Shown here one piece after another: positions 31,964 through 41,191 of a stretch of 64,000 nucleotides of DNA. This DNA is from Roseivirga sp. GTDB lineage: Bacteria; Bacteroidota; Bacteroidia; Cytophagales; Cyclobacteriaceae. Positions within the stretch are counted from its first letter, which is position 1; every line of letters begins with the position of its first letter. The notes under the pieces are model-generated. The model searched no databases. It saw only the letters and a program-made list of their open reading frames with translations, and was not told the DNA's origin. The stretch lies in the NCBI GenBank assembly GCA_029262895.1, contig JAJCYM010000074.1, positions 1-64,000 on the forward strand, given 5' to 3'. The translations under genes and the position numbers were made by a program.

Positions 31964-33226
31964 ATGAAAAAAATAATCGCATTATCCGTGTTATTGCTCT
32001 TGATCAATAAGGTCGATGCACAGTATTCAAAAGACCCGCAACAATTCCATTCAACGGTTCATACCTTATGGGAAAGCCTAAATGCCCAAGACTACAAGTT
32101 GTTAAGCACTTTTATAGATGAGGATTTTACTTATCAAGGTTATGATGGAGATATGGCTACCATGATCATGAAGCAAGTAGTAGAAGGGTGGGAGAAAAGT
32201 ATTGATGAAATACGAGTAGATAAAGTAAGCCTGGTGGATCAAAAATTTCTACTAGAGGTATCCTTTATGATGTCGCAAGGCGAGCCAGAAAAACATCATC
32301 TCAAGTTGACACAAGACAAGAAGATTTTGGAGGCTGAGATTGCTAAGATTCAATTGGGTGGCCATGGAGCAGGGAATGAAGAAGCTTCAAACAAAAGAGA
32401 TAACGAGAAGGACATAAGGCCGGAGTATGTAGAAATACCCATGGTTATTAAGAATAGAGACATGGTTGTTGAGGCCACAGTGAATGGGAAAACAGGCTAT
32501 CTCTATTTCGATACTGGGGCGCCAGCCTTGATTCTTAACACCGATGCTTTCGAGGAAGATGAATTGGATATTAAGGGGCCAATGCACGGTGTTAGCGGGG
32601 CTACTGGTGAAACTTCAACAGTCAGATTGGGGGTCGATAACTTTAAAATGAAGGGTATAGAGGTCAACGACATAGCCGGGATGGGAATGGACCTAAGTCA
32701 TTTAAAAGAAAAGGGAAACCTTGGTCTGATTGGCATGGACATCATGAAAGGGTACCTGACAGTTTTTGATACTAAGAACCAAAAAATTGTGATGCGCAAG
32801 TTGGATGAAAGTGGTGAGCTTAAAGACAAGTCGTTTTTGGATGATTTTATGGCCATTGATATCGAGATGTATGCCCATATGCCTATTATTCCGGTTGAAA
32901 TTAACGGGAGAAAATTGAGGTTGGTTTTGGATAGTGGAGGTTCTGATGCACAGTTTAATGAGGAGTTTAAAGAATCATTGAAGGGTAGCTATAATTTTGT
33001 GAAAACAGATACGCTACGGGGTTCTGGTAAAAATCATATCCCAATGGACCTTTATAGCTTCGATGAAGTCAAGTTTGCGAATTCACTTTTTAAGGATGTT
33101 AATGTGATGTTCAAAGGAGTTCCTGGCCTTGTATCTGTGGCTGATGGCTTAATTGGTTGGGATATATTCTACGGTGCTGTACTTGCCTTTGACCTGGATC
33201 ATGGGAAGCTCTATGTGAAGAAGTAG
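31964..33226 (+). CDS. exported protein with two retropepsin-like domains
   Basis: A 420-residue protein with a signal peptide (about 1-19, cleavage after VDAQ region). Residues 25-130 look like an NTF2/SnoaL-type domain (DYKLLSTFIDEDFTY). Two aspartic-protease-like halves follow: YFDTGAPALIL with Asp183 and GLIGMDI near 255, then VLDSGGSDAQF with Asp323 and GLIGWDIF near 397. Two such lobes in one chain resemble the pepsin arrangement made of retropepsin-like halves. It lies 90 bases downstream of the AraC gene and may be its target. A terminator follows. Confidence 0.8.
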   Translation: MKKIIALSVLLLLINKVDAQYSKDPQQFHSTVHTLWESLNAQDYKLLSTFIDEDFTYQGYDGDMATMIMKQVVEGWEKSIDEIRVDKVSLVDQKFLLEVSFMMSQGEPEKHHLKLTQDKKILEAEIAKIQLGGHGAGNEEASNKRDNEKDIRPEYVEIPMVIKNRDMVVEATVNGKTGYLYFDTGAPALILNTDAFEEDELDIKGPMHGVSGATGETSTVRLGVDNFKMKGIEVNDIAGMGMDLSHLKEKGNLGLIGMDIMKGYLTVFDTKNQKIVMRKLDESGELKDKSFLDDFMAIDIEMYAHMPIIPVEINGRKLRLVLDSGGSDAQFNEEFKESLKGSYNFVKTDTLRGSGKNHIPMDLYSFDEVKFANSLFKDVNVMFKGVPGLVSVADGLIGWDIFYGAVLAFDLDHGKLYVKK

Positions 33227-33301
33227 ACGGAATTTGTCCATGAGAATGCACTATTTAGTCATAAATGGTCTGACATATTAATTAAAATTGATGAGCCTTT
33301 T

Positions 33302-33336
33302 AAAACGCAGTCATAGGTTGGCTGCGTTTTCTTTTT
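33302..33336 (+). terminator. rho-independent terminator after retropepsin-like gene
   Basis: AAAACGCAG (33302-33310) pairs with CTGCGTTTT (33322-33330) around an 11-base loop, followed by CTTTTT. It is 76 bases after the stop codon. Confidence 0.85.
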
Positions 33337-33482
33337 AATTAGATTTCAAACTCATCAATATGATTCATCTATTTCGACAACTCAAAGTGGGAAAGGCAGG
33401 GTGTATGTACCTGATATAGGTTGACCAAAAAAGTGGAATAATGCAGACATATGTTCAGAGAATGAAGCCTATCTACAACTAC

Positions 33483-35621
33483 TTAGAATTGGACACCAGC
33501 CTCTGCCTCAAGTGCTTCCTGCTTCTTTAAAAGCAAACCCAGATTCTTCTCATATAGTCTTTTCAATCGAGTGCCAGCGTCTTGAACCTGTTCTCTAAAT
33601 TCTTGTACACGATCAAAGTCTAAAGTGGTTATTGGGATGAATGCCACTTTGCCATTCACCAAATACTGTCCCAATTTTTGAAGGTCACCTATATTTCCCA
33701 GAATGGGGACTTGAACAGTCTTAGCATTTCTGACCAAGTCTTCCATTTGCTGTTTTAAGCTAAAGAATTTGTCAGCATAGACTTTGACTTCACTGTCCGC
33801 AACCTCCCCCATTTCAATAATTTTTCCAATTGCTTCCTCTAAGGGTTGCTCAATTTTCGAGAGTTGTTCAGTCAGAATATTCACACTGGCGGTGAAAATA
33901 TACCGATCACTTAGCTCTGTGTCATCGGGTGTGTATCGTTGATTCAATAGCGTATAAATTGCAAATAACTGTTCATGTTTGGCATTGAACCAATCATCAT
34001 CTTCTGCCGTCAAAGCCATAACTTTCTCATGGGCCGTTTGCAATTCTCCAAACCCGAAAGACTGACCCTGAATTTCTACTGAACCATTTTTATCCTGCGA
34101 TTGTGCCAGGGTTATTAATTCGATCAATTTGTCATTCTTTTCAAGTACGCTATCCATTTTATTTTTGAAGGAATCATCCCAAAGTGCCTTGAGGTGGGTT
34201 AATAGGTTTTCCTCTGAAATAGCTTGTCTTTCCAAAATGTCTTTCAGCGAATCTTTGGGAGAAATGTTGAGTGTTCGGAGATCAAAAAACCCTTTGTACC
34301 TCTCATGATAGTCCGATTCGCTTAATTCATCATAGATGAAATCCTGAACGGCTTCTTTTGGTATAAACTCTATGCGATTGCTGTCCTCACTCACCTCGTA
34401 CAAGTTCTGTGTGACTTTTTCGGCAAGGGTATCTGGGTTATCAAATAACTCCCAAGGCGATCTATCATCCACAACCCCTTCAACAAAATTGGCTTTGGCG
34501 TTTTGTTCCCTTTTAAAGTCGGAGGGGTGGCTTGCGTACATGCCAGATCCAGCTCCCTCGTCTTTATCAAAGAGCTGGTAGTTGGAAAGAGGCTCTGTTA
34601 CCTTATTTGAGAATATATGTTCCTTAAAATAGCTGTTGTTTTTTTCGAGGTATTCGTGGCATTTTCGATGATTGAAAAAGAGATCGTTGGTATAAATGTT
34701 TTGATCATTGGCAGTTTGCAACTGGCCGAATGTGAAGTTATAAGATTGGCCGGTTAAGCCGATTTTATAGAGGCCGCTGATAATATTATTGCTGCCTGTA
34801 ACACTTACCGCAACCAAATCGGCATTGTACTCCATTTGACGCGAAAGAGAGGAGTGCAGTAAGTTCATAGCCTTGTAAAGGAGGCTCATAAAAAGCCGGA
34901 CTAGCCAAATAATAGGTGACAAAATCCAACCAAAAACTGCGAATCTAAAATCCATTTTTTTCCACCGTTCCAGTAAATCATCCCAACGATCTCGTTCGTT
35001 CACCATGTCATAAATAATGCTGTTGGCCATATACACGTAGCTTCCCAGCTTCATGCTGCTTTGGGCAAAATGCCCGAACTCATGGGCAAGTACTGCTTTA
35101 AATTCTGTGAGATTTATGGAATTGACCAGCCCCAGACCAATAAGCAGATTCTTTTTAACAGGAAAGAAAAGGCTGAGGACTGTGCTGTTATAAAATACTG
35201 CAGCGTTAATCTCATGGTTCACGAACACCTTTTTTGGGAAAGGAGCACCAACCTCCTTGCTCAACTTCCTGATAAACTCAAACAACCTGGGGTGTTCTTG
35301 TTCGGTGATCTCCACATGCAGCGGATTTTCAGTGGAGTGTTTTTTAAATAGAAATTTTAGCAAAAAGCCAAACAGCATTACCGACATGGCCACCAAACCT
35401 ATCTTTAATAAGATATCCCATTTTGTGAAGTCGGTTCTAAGCGGGTACATGGCGGATAAATAGGCGAGATACCCAGCGCCTGCAATCATAGCCAGAAATA
35501 ATATGAAAAAGAGTGCGATGGCCAAGAGGTTGACGATAACCTGACTTCGATATTGGCTGGTAACTTTGGTGATAACGTCTTTGTTAATGTTGGGACTTTC
35601 AGGGTAGTAGTTCTCAATCAT
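33483..35621 (-). CDS. M48 family zinc metalloprotease
   Basis: A 712-residue membrane protease. Two N-terminal helices (about 28-50 and 70-93) precede the M48 domain with HEFGH at His180-His184 (AVLAHEFGHFAQSSM); a further glutamate ligand is probably in RQMEYNAD near 267. Another membrane segment lies near 222-245. The C-terminal about 380 residues are mostly helical, acidic and not part of the standard domain; similar long forms occur in Bacteroidota. It may act in membrane protein quality control, as HtpX and Ste24 do, but the partner is not known. A 600-base gap separates it from the divergent permease. Confidence 0.88.
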   Translation of the reverse strand: MIENYYPESPNINKDVITKVTSQYRSQVIVNLLAIALFFILFLAMIAGAGYLAYLSAMYPLRTDFTKWDILLKIGLVAMSVMLFGFLLKFLFKKHSTENPLHVEITEQEHPRLFEFIRKLSKEVGAPFPKKVFVNHEINAAVFYNSTVLSLFFPVKKNLLIGLGLVNSINLTEFKAVLAHEFGHFAQSSMKLGSYVYMANSIIYDMVNERDRWDDLLERWKKMDFRFAVFGWILSPIIWLVRLFMSLLYKAMNLLHSSLSRQMEYNADLVAVSVTGSNNIISGLYKIGLTGQSYNFTFGQLQTANDQNIYTNDLFFNHRKCHEYLEKNNSYFKEHIFSNKVTEPLSNYQLFDKDEGAGSGMYASHPSDFKREQNAKANFVEGVVDDRSPWELFDNPDTLAEKVTQNLYEVSEDSNRIEFIPKEAVQDFIYDELSESDYHERYKGFFDLRTLNISPKDSLKDILERQAISEENLLTHLKALWDDSFKNKMDSVLEKNDKLIELITLAQSQDKNGSVEIQGQSFGFGELQTAHEKVMALTAEDDDWFNAKHEQLFAIYTLLNQRYTPDDTELSDRYIFTASVNILTEQLSKIEQPLEEAIGKIIEMGEVADSEVKVYADKFFSLKQQMEDLVRNAKTVQVPILGNIGDLQKLGQYLVNGKVAFIPITTLDFDRVQEFREQVQDAGTRLKRLYEKNLGLLLKKQEALEAEAGVQF

Positions 35622-36225
35622 AGTAAAGAGAGTTGAATTCTATTGTTGATTTATTGTCTTTTAAAATATTAATTCTCAAATAAGGGGCCGAGCATACTTC
35701 TTCAAGTGGTACCGATTTAGGAGTTAGGGTAAGCATTTTGATCCTTTTGCTGCTCTTGCCTTTCCGTCATAGCAACTTATTTCCGGGCTATTGCGGAGAA
35801 GAATAAGTTCTTTTTTAATAAAATGACTGTCCGAAAAATTAATGACTTGTGTAGTAACATGACTGTTTAATTGGGAGCGCTATACATGCTGATTCGAGGA
35901 AATTCAGCACTAGTATATCCCTCATTGCGATAAAGACCAAACAGGCTGATTGAACTTAGGTTCAAAATCTCAAAAAACCAAATTGGGTATTGAGATAAAC
36001 GGAGGTCGACTTATTAGATGGCTAGCCATGATTTGTCGTAGGAGTGGTGGCCTATAATCTGGACAACAGCAAGATGTGTCTGATAATGTAGGAAATTACG
36101 AATGACTTGCGTTCGTTGTATGTCTCCTTCTATGATGAATTAATTAAGTTGAATGATGCTTTAAGTTTTTATATAAATGTTGAAGTACATACGGTGTTTA
36201 TTCGTTTAATCAAAAACTCAGCACA
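35622..36225. other. intergenic region, one hairpin
   Basis: About 600 bases with no supported gene; short frames here lack recognisable similarity. One hairpin is seen: AACTTATT (35774-35781) with AATAAGTT (35802-35809) followed by CTTTTTTAA. It has the form of a rho-independent terminator on the plus strand but has no gene before it, so it may be an attenuator or a relic. The promoters of the M48 and FtsX-type genes should lie at the two ends. Confidence 0.45.
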
Positions 36226-38655
36226 ATGTTTAGAAACCTTCGCTTTTTCACCCAAGGAAAACAACGTCAAAAGGGGCTGCTCAATCTGCTTAATATCATC
36301 GGTCTTTCCATCGGTATTGCTGTTTTCATATTCATTATTCAGTATGCCCAATATGAATGGAGCTATGACCAATTCCACGAAGATGCTGATCAAATCTATA
36401 GGGTTACATACGCTCGTGAGAGACCTGGTCAGGACCCTTATGTGAGTGCTGCTTCTTTTCCGGCTTTAGGGCCTGCGGTAGAAAGAGATTATGAGGAAGT
36501 GACTGCCTCTTGCCGAGTTGTTCCGGTTTGGGGATTGAAGGGATTGATGGTTTGGGAGGAACGCTCGGTAGAGTCGGAATTTATCAATTATGCAGATGCC
36601 AATCTTTTTGACTTTTTCTCCTTTGAATTGGTCCAAGGGAACCCGGGTACAGCGCTGACCAATCAGCATACTGCAGTCCTTTCTAAAAGTAAGGCCGATG
36701 CCCTGTTTGGGGATAACCCTGCTGTGGGTGAACGAATAGAAATGCAAACACGTGATGGGCGCTATTTCTTTGAAGTGACGGGGGTCTTTGATGATTCCGT
36801 ACCAACACACATCACAACAGATGTATTTCTGTCATGGACTTCACTATATGCCATTCCGACTGTGGATCGCGATCGCATCGAAAACAATTGGCAATGGACC
36901 CAATACCCTGCCTATGTGAAGCTTTTGCCAAGTGTTCAACCTGAGCAATTGGTAGCAAAGTTTCCAGGCTTGATCGAAAAGTATTTGCCCGACAGTCCGG
37001 GAAAGGAATTGGTTTCTTTTGACCTCCAGCCTTTAAAGTCCATCCATCTAAATTCTCACCTCTACCGGGAGATCGATGAAAATGGAAGTGCACAGGTAGT
37101 CAATACCATGGTGATTATTGGCGTGTTGGTGTTGATTATTGCCTGGATTAATTATGTAAATCTCTATACTGCCAGCGTGGCTGACCGATTGAAGGCTGTG
37201 GGGATTAGAAAAACCCTGGGAGCATCTCGATCCGACCTGTTCATTAGGTTTATGCGGGAAGCCATGGTATTTAGTCTGGTAGCCATTCTTCTGGCGGTCG
37301 CTATTCTTTATGTTTTGAAACCCTATGTGATACAACAAGTAGGGTTGAATTTCCCACAGTCCGAGTTGTTGACCATGAGTGATCTGCTGATTATTGCTGC
37401 GTTGTGGCTGTCAACCAGTCTGCTATGTGGCATTTATCCGGCTACATTTATCTCAAGAATAGCTCCTTTGAAGGCACTTAAAGACAAAGGTGGTATGTCT
37501 GCTTCGGGTAAATTGAGAAGAGCCTTAGTGATTTTTCAATTTATGGCTTCCGCCTTGCTGATCGGAGGTACCATGGTCATTCGTCAGCAGGTAGATCATA
37601 TGGCTAATGTTGATTTAGGTGTGAACAAAGAAGATATTTTGGTACTAGACACCTATCTCTATGACCGAGGCGAAAGGGAACATCACCAAAAACTAAAGCT
37701 GTTCAAAAATATCCTTAATGGATATCCAGGGGTCCGGAAAGTCGCCTACTCTTCCAGTGTTTTAGGAGATGAATCTCCCTTCTCTACCAATTCGGTGGTG
37801 CTGGGTAGAAACCTGGGAGATGAAGGTACCGGGATTATGGATATGCATATTGTTGGTCCTGATTATTTACCTATGATTGAGGCGGAGATGCTTGCAGGCA
37901 GGAATTTTCAATATGAATCAGATTCCATGAGCTTAATTATTAATGAGAAAGCCGTGGCCCTTTACGGTTTTGATTCACCTGATGCAGCCATGAATCAACG
38001 GATTGTTTTTCCCGGTCCGGGCGACACCTTGAACATCATTGGTGTGGTGGAAGACTTCATTCAAGTTTCAGCCAAAGAGACCATCCGTCCTACAGTCTTC
38101 CGAAATAATCAATGGGAGCTCTCAAAAGTATCTGTTCAGCTGGACGATGTCTATTTATCAGAGTTCCTGACTTATGCTCAGGAAGAGCATGCAAAAGTAT
38201 TCCCAACGTCTCCATTTAACTTTACCATGATCGATGAGATTTTGGTGGCCAATGATGCTGCCGAAAGCAATTTTGGTCAACTTTTCAATCTCTTCAGCCT
38301 GCTCACCATTTTCATCGCCCTTCTGGGGATTCTGGCCTTGTCTTACTTTATGGCAGACAAGCGCAAGAAAGAAGTTTGCGTACGAAAAGTACTGGGTTCT
38401 TCCCGAGTCGCCATTATTGGGCTGGTCTTTAAGGATTTTGCAAAGCTGGTCATTCTGGGCAATCTAATTGCCATTCCAGTACTCTACCTGGCTGCAGGGG
38501 AGTGGTTAAATCAATTTGCCAACAGGGTTGACTTCAACTGGCTGGTGCCACTGATCGCTACAGGTTTGAGTATGACTTTGGCCTTCCTGTTCTCTTCGGT
38601 GAACCTGGCTCAGCTGGCAAGATCTAACCCTGCACAGGTGTTGAGAAATGAGTGA
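36226..38655 (+). CDS. FtsX-type ABC permease
   Basis: An 809-residue inner-membrane protein with two MacB-periplasmic/FtsX halves: an N-terminal helix (about 22-42, IIGLSIGIAVFIFIIQYA), periplasmic domain, FtsX helices near 290-410 (RLKAVGIRKTLGASRSDLF), then a second half (RRALVIFQFMASALLIG, about 425) ending with KKEVCVRKVLGSSRVAI (about 705) and four late helices. Unlike the permease at 6626, it has no prefix domain and no PadR gene next to it. No ATPase gene is adjacent. Its TGA directly abuts the stop of the convergent DUF6090-type gene. Confidence 0.88.
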   Translation: MFRNLRFFTQGKQRQKGLLNLLNIIGLSIGIAVFIFIIQYAQYEWSYDQFHEDADQIYRVTYARERPGQDPYVSAASFPALGPAVERDYEEVTASCRVVPVWGLKGLMVWEERSVESEFINYADANLFDFFSFELVQGNPGTALTNQHTAVLSKSKADALFGDNPAVGERIEMQTRDGRYFFEVTGVFDDSVPTHITTDVFLSWTSLYAIPTVDRDRIENNWQWTQYPAYVKLLPSVQPEQLVAKFPGLIEKYLPDSPGKELVSFDLQPLKSIHLNSHLYREIDENGSAQVVNTMVIIGVLVLIIAWINYVNLYTASVADRLKAVGIRKTLGASRSDLFIRFMREAMVFSLVAILLAVAILYVLKPYVIQQVGLNFPQSELLTMSDLLIIAALWLSTSLLCGIYPATFISRIAPLKALKDKGGMSASGKLRRALVIFQFMASALLIGGTMVIRQQVDHMANVDLGVNKEDILVLDTYLYDRGEREHHQKLKLFKNILNGYPGVRKVAYSSSVLGDESPFSTNSVVLGRNLGDEGTGIMDMHIVGPDYLPMIEAEMLAGRNFQYESDSMSLIINEKAVALYGFDSPDAAMNQRIVFPGPGDTLNIIGVVEDFIQVSAKETIRPTVFRNNQWELSKVSVQLDDVYLSEFLTYAQEEHAKVFPTSPFNFTMIDEILVANDAAESNFGQLFNLFSLLTIFIALLGILALSYFMADKRKKEVCVRKVLGSSRVAIIGLVFKDFAKLVILGNLIAIPVLYLAAGEWLNQFANRVDFNWLVPLIATGLSMTLAFLFSSVNLAQLARSNPAQVLRNE

Positions 38656-39384
38656 TCATTTGTCCGGATTCAGCTCGAGATCAATCAAGCTGTAAATGGT
38701 ACTGGCCTGGTAATCCATGGCCTCATAGTTGTCCTTGATGGTCTCCTGGATATAGAGTGACATATGCAATAATTCCTTGAACATGGAATCTTTAATCGTG
38801 TTGCCATAGTGGTTGGGAGTTGAAGATTCACCTAAGGCGGTATTATGAAAATTATTGAGCAGGTAATCCGTCCAGCGAGGAGTGAGTTGTTGTGCTTCAT
38901 ATTCTCTTTCAATTTTCTCCAGATAGTTGATCGAGACTTCGTAAAAATTGGTAATTGACTTTCGCAAGTCATCGTTACTGATAAAGGTAAGCCCAGCCGA
39001 CTTGATGGCTTCAAAAGAAGAAGTATTCAACGTCATCGTGCTGATGTTGCACATATTCCCGAAATGAAAATCGAGGGTATCGGAATAGGGGATGTTCTCT
39101 TCGATAGTTTGAATGATAGTCTCTAAGGATGTAATAGCTTGTTCACGAAGTTCAATATTAAAGTCGAAGTCACTGCGGTTTTGTTCAATATCTTCTTTGA
39201 GTTCTGAGAGTAGCTTTAATTCTAGGTTTCTAACCTTCTTGTCTTCACTCCAATTGTTGATGCTTAGCGCAATAAGGATTCCGGCTACTACCAGTACAAT
39301 CTCGCCAATAACATAGGGCATGTAGCTGCTCCAGTTTCCGTTCTTCATGGAAGAATGCCGCATTTTGTTGAATAGTTTGATCAT
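38656..39384 (-). CDS. DUF6090-type membrane protein, paralogue 8
   Basis: A 242-residue single-pass protein, last in the tandem array. The N-terminus is longer and basic (MIKLFNKMRHSSMKNGNW), the membrane segment is YVIGEIVLVVAGILIALSINN (about 25-46), and NWSEDKK follows. The shared motif reads SFEAIKSAGLTFISNDDLR (about 118-136), then a helical C-terminus. It belongs with paralogue 7 in N-terminal type (VGEIxLVVxGILIAL). It is separated from the rest by 313 bases that hold a gene fossil. Function of the family is unknown. Confidence 0.78.
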   Translation of the reverse strand: MIKLFNKMRHSSMKNGNWSSYMPYVIGEIVLVVAGILIALSINNWSEDKKVRNLELKLLSELKEDIEQNRSDFDFNIELREQAITSLETIIQTIEENIPYSDTLDFHFGNMCNISTMTLNTSSFEAIKSAGLTFISNDDLRKSITNFYEVSINYLEKIEREYEAQQLTPRWTDYLLNNFHNTALGESSTPNHYGNTIKDSMFKELLHMSLYIQETIKDNYEAMDYQASTIYSLIDLELNPDK

Positions 39385-39697
39385 CCGGCTAAGGCTGGTT
39401 GATCACAATACTTCACAAAGGGGTAAAGGGCTGCGTTTGTAAGTTTGATTACGGAACTATCCCACTTTGGAGGGGGCTGAACGTCTTAGTTTTCTGAGGG
39501 AGTTGATCATAGCATCTTTTCAATTTGTGTTCACATATAAGCTGCTTTCTTATTTTTCTGAATCGGATGATCATGATTTGTTCGTTTTGCCATCCGCATG
39601 CCCTTTTATTCCCTGAAGGGAACCTACCCGTACAGCAAACGAAATATTTGTTGGCATGCCTTTAGGGACCGAGGGCTGATTTTACTGAATAAGGAGA
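39385..39697. other. gap in the DUF6090-type array
   Basis: No intact gene. It contains the fossil at 39457-39510 and otherwise unremarkable sequence; AT-rich DNA just upstream of paralogue 8 may hold a promoter. The gap probably records loss of a former paralogue. Confidence 0.55.
39457..39510 (-). pseudogene. 5' fossil of a DUF6090-type paralogue
   Basis: Leftward from ATG 39510 the frame reads MINSLRKLRRSAPSKVG then stop. The first ten residues closely match the start of paralogue 7 (MLNFLRKLRRKE), and the DNA CTTAGTTTTCTGAGG is nearly identical to CTAAGTTTTCTGAGG at the start of that gene. The rest of the gene is gone, so this is a truncated relic. Confidence 0.6.
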
Positions 39698-40444
39698 TCA
39701 CTTCATTGCATTTATGTGCTCAATAAATTTTCCGCCAACGGCAATCAATTCCAAATAATATTCCTGGATTACTGCATTGGAGCCACCTCTTAGTATTGCA
39801 CCTTCTACAGCCGGATCTTTTAAGGCTTGTGAATTCTCTTGCTTTATCCGTTCTATAACCCCTTGTTCTAATCCCAGGTCATTTATGTTAACCTGTGAAT
39901 AAAAAAAGACCTTGGCTATTGGGGTTCTGCCAATCCATTGGGCTTCCATTTCTTCAATGAAGAGATTAGCGCTTCGTTCATCGAGTTGAATTTTTTCAAC
40001 TTGTGCATAATAGTCGTAGAGGTTTTTGAGAATGACTTTGTTTTTGATCTTCCCAATAAATCCAGAGCTCTTAAGTGCCTCAAAGCCACTAGTGTTTGGG
40101 GTAAAATAAAATTCAATAAAATTGCTTATAGCGGCCCTGAGCATAACATCATGATCAAATTTATCTTGAACATATAGGTCAATGGCCTTTCGACTATTTA
40201 TAATCACCGAATCTCTTTGGGCTTTTATTGCAATAGCTTTCTTAATATCTTCCTCAATATTTTGGGATACTTGGATTAAGTAATCCTCCAGTTCGTTCTG
40301 CTGCTGCCTTTCGGTGTTCCTGTTATTGATGCCAAGGGCAATAAGGATTCCAACCACCACCAGGAAGATTTCTCCAACTGCGTATTTCAGATAGCGTGTG
40401 CCTTTCATCTCTTTTCGTCTAAGTTTTCTGAGGAAGTTGAGCAT
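39698..40444 (-). CDS. DUF6090-type membrane protein, paralogue 7
   Basis: A 248-residue single-pass protein: basic start (MLNFLRKLRRKEMKGTRY), membrane segment AVGEIFLVVVGILIALGINN, then NTERQQQNELEDYL as the beginning of a helical region. The shared motif is GFEALKSSGFIGKIKNK (about 118-134) followed by LKNLYDYYAQVE. Immediately upstream lies the fossil start of another paralogue (40440-40481) in another frame, so this gene's present start region was joined to it by a deletion or recombination. The protein is probably anchored in the inner membrane with most of the chain outside. Confidence 0.78.
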   Translation of the reverse strand: MLNFLRKLRRKEMKGTRYLKYAVGEIFLVVVGILIALGINNRNTERQQQNELEDYLIQVSQNIEEDIKKAIAIKAQRDSVIINSRKAIDLYVQDKFDHDVMLRAAISNFIEFYFTPNTSGFEALKSSGFIGKIKNKVILKNLYDYYAQVEKIQLDERSANLFIEEMEAQWIGRTPIAKVFFYSQVNINDLGLEQGVIERIKQENSQALKDPAVEGAILRGGSNAVIQEYYLELIAVGGKFIEHINAMK

Positions 40445-40481
40445 ATTTCCGGTTGAGTTTGAAGTTGGGTTTGCGGATTAT
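40440..40481 (-). pseudogene. 5' fossil of a DUF6090-type paralogue with lost start codon
   Basis: Leftward from 40481 the sequence reads ATA followed by codons for IRKPNFKLNRKYA, matching the MIRKPNFKLNWKYA start of paralogues 2 and 3 except that ATG is ATA and Trp is Arg. It then runs out of frame into the paralogue 7 start. In intact junctions the upstream stop overlaps as ATGA; here the change of ATG to ATA turned that stop into TAA. Confidence 0.7.
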
Positions 40482-41191
40482 CGTTTCAGTCTTTCATTGA
40501 TTAGTGACTTAAGCTTGTTTCCCATTTCCATTAATTCTCGGTAACTGCTATCGATAAATCCTGCTCTCAGGTTCACACTAATCAGGCTTGGATGGTCATA
40601 AACTAGGGCCAGAATTTGTTGTTCTTGTCGGTTGAGGACTGCCTCTCTTTTGTTGGTGTATATATCAGTCACCATAATCATGAATTCAGTGGTAGCCGCG
40701 CTTTTTACAAATTCAAGTTCCTGGGCCTCTATGAATTGGTTCATACTGCTCTCATCCTCATGGATTTCCTCATAGTAACTATAGTAGTCGAACAGTGCTT
40801 TCTCAATTTGCCCTCCTTGAATATTGCTTAGAAAACCCGAAGCTTTTAGGCTTTCAAAGCCATTGGAGTTCAAGGTCAGATACTCTTCCTCAAGTTGAGT
40901 CAATCCAGCCATAAGTGCTTCAAGTGAAGGTTTTTTGACTCTTACTGCCTGTATATATTTTTCACCTGCGGCTGTCTTTTCTACACTTACTTGAATGAAG
41001 CGTGAAATCTCTAGTGAATCGCTGCTCAAATTATTTGCAATAGTAGCCAGGTAGCTATTGACTTTTATCTTGTCTTTCCTTTCTTCATTCCAATTTTGAA
41101 ACCAAATAGCGCTGGTAATACCAATGAAAATTAGCAGCACTTCCCCCAGAGCATATTTCCAATTGAGTTTGAAGTTGCGTTTGCGGATCAT
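40478..41191 (-). CDS. DUF6090-type membrane protein, paralogue 6
   Basis: A 237-residue protein with short N-terminus MIRKRNFKLNWKYALGE, membrane segment LLIFIGITSAIWF (about 18-31) and QNWNEERKDKIK. The shared motif is NGFESLKASGFLSNIQGG (about 107-124) then ALFDYYSYYEE. It overlaps paralogue 5 upstream by four bases (ATGA). Its stop TAA overlaps the fossil at 40440-40481. C-terminal helices (SSYRELMEMGNKLKSLI) are the likeliest contact surface. No enzymatic motif. Confidence 0.8.
   Translation of the reverse strand: MIRKRNFKLNWKYALGEVLLIFIGITSAIWFQNWNEERKDKIKVNSYLATIANNLSSDSLEISRFIQVSVEKTAAGEKYIQAVRVKKPSLEALMAGLTQLEEEYLTLNSNGFESLKASGFLSNIQGGQIEKALFDYYSYYEEIHEDESSMNQFIEAQELEFVKSAATTEFMIMVTDIYTNKREAVLNRQEQQILALVYDHPSLISVNLRAGFIDSSYRELMEMGNKLKSLINERLKR

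Noticed and set aside
36107-36445. Frame overlapping the start of the second permease
   Set aside because: It covers the permease 5' end in another frame and has no recognisable domain.
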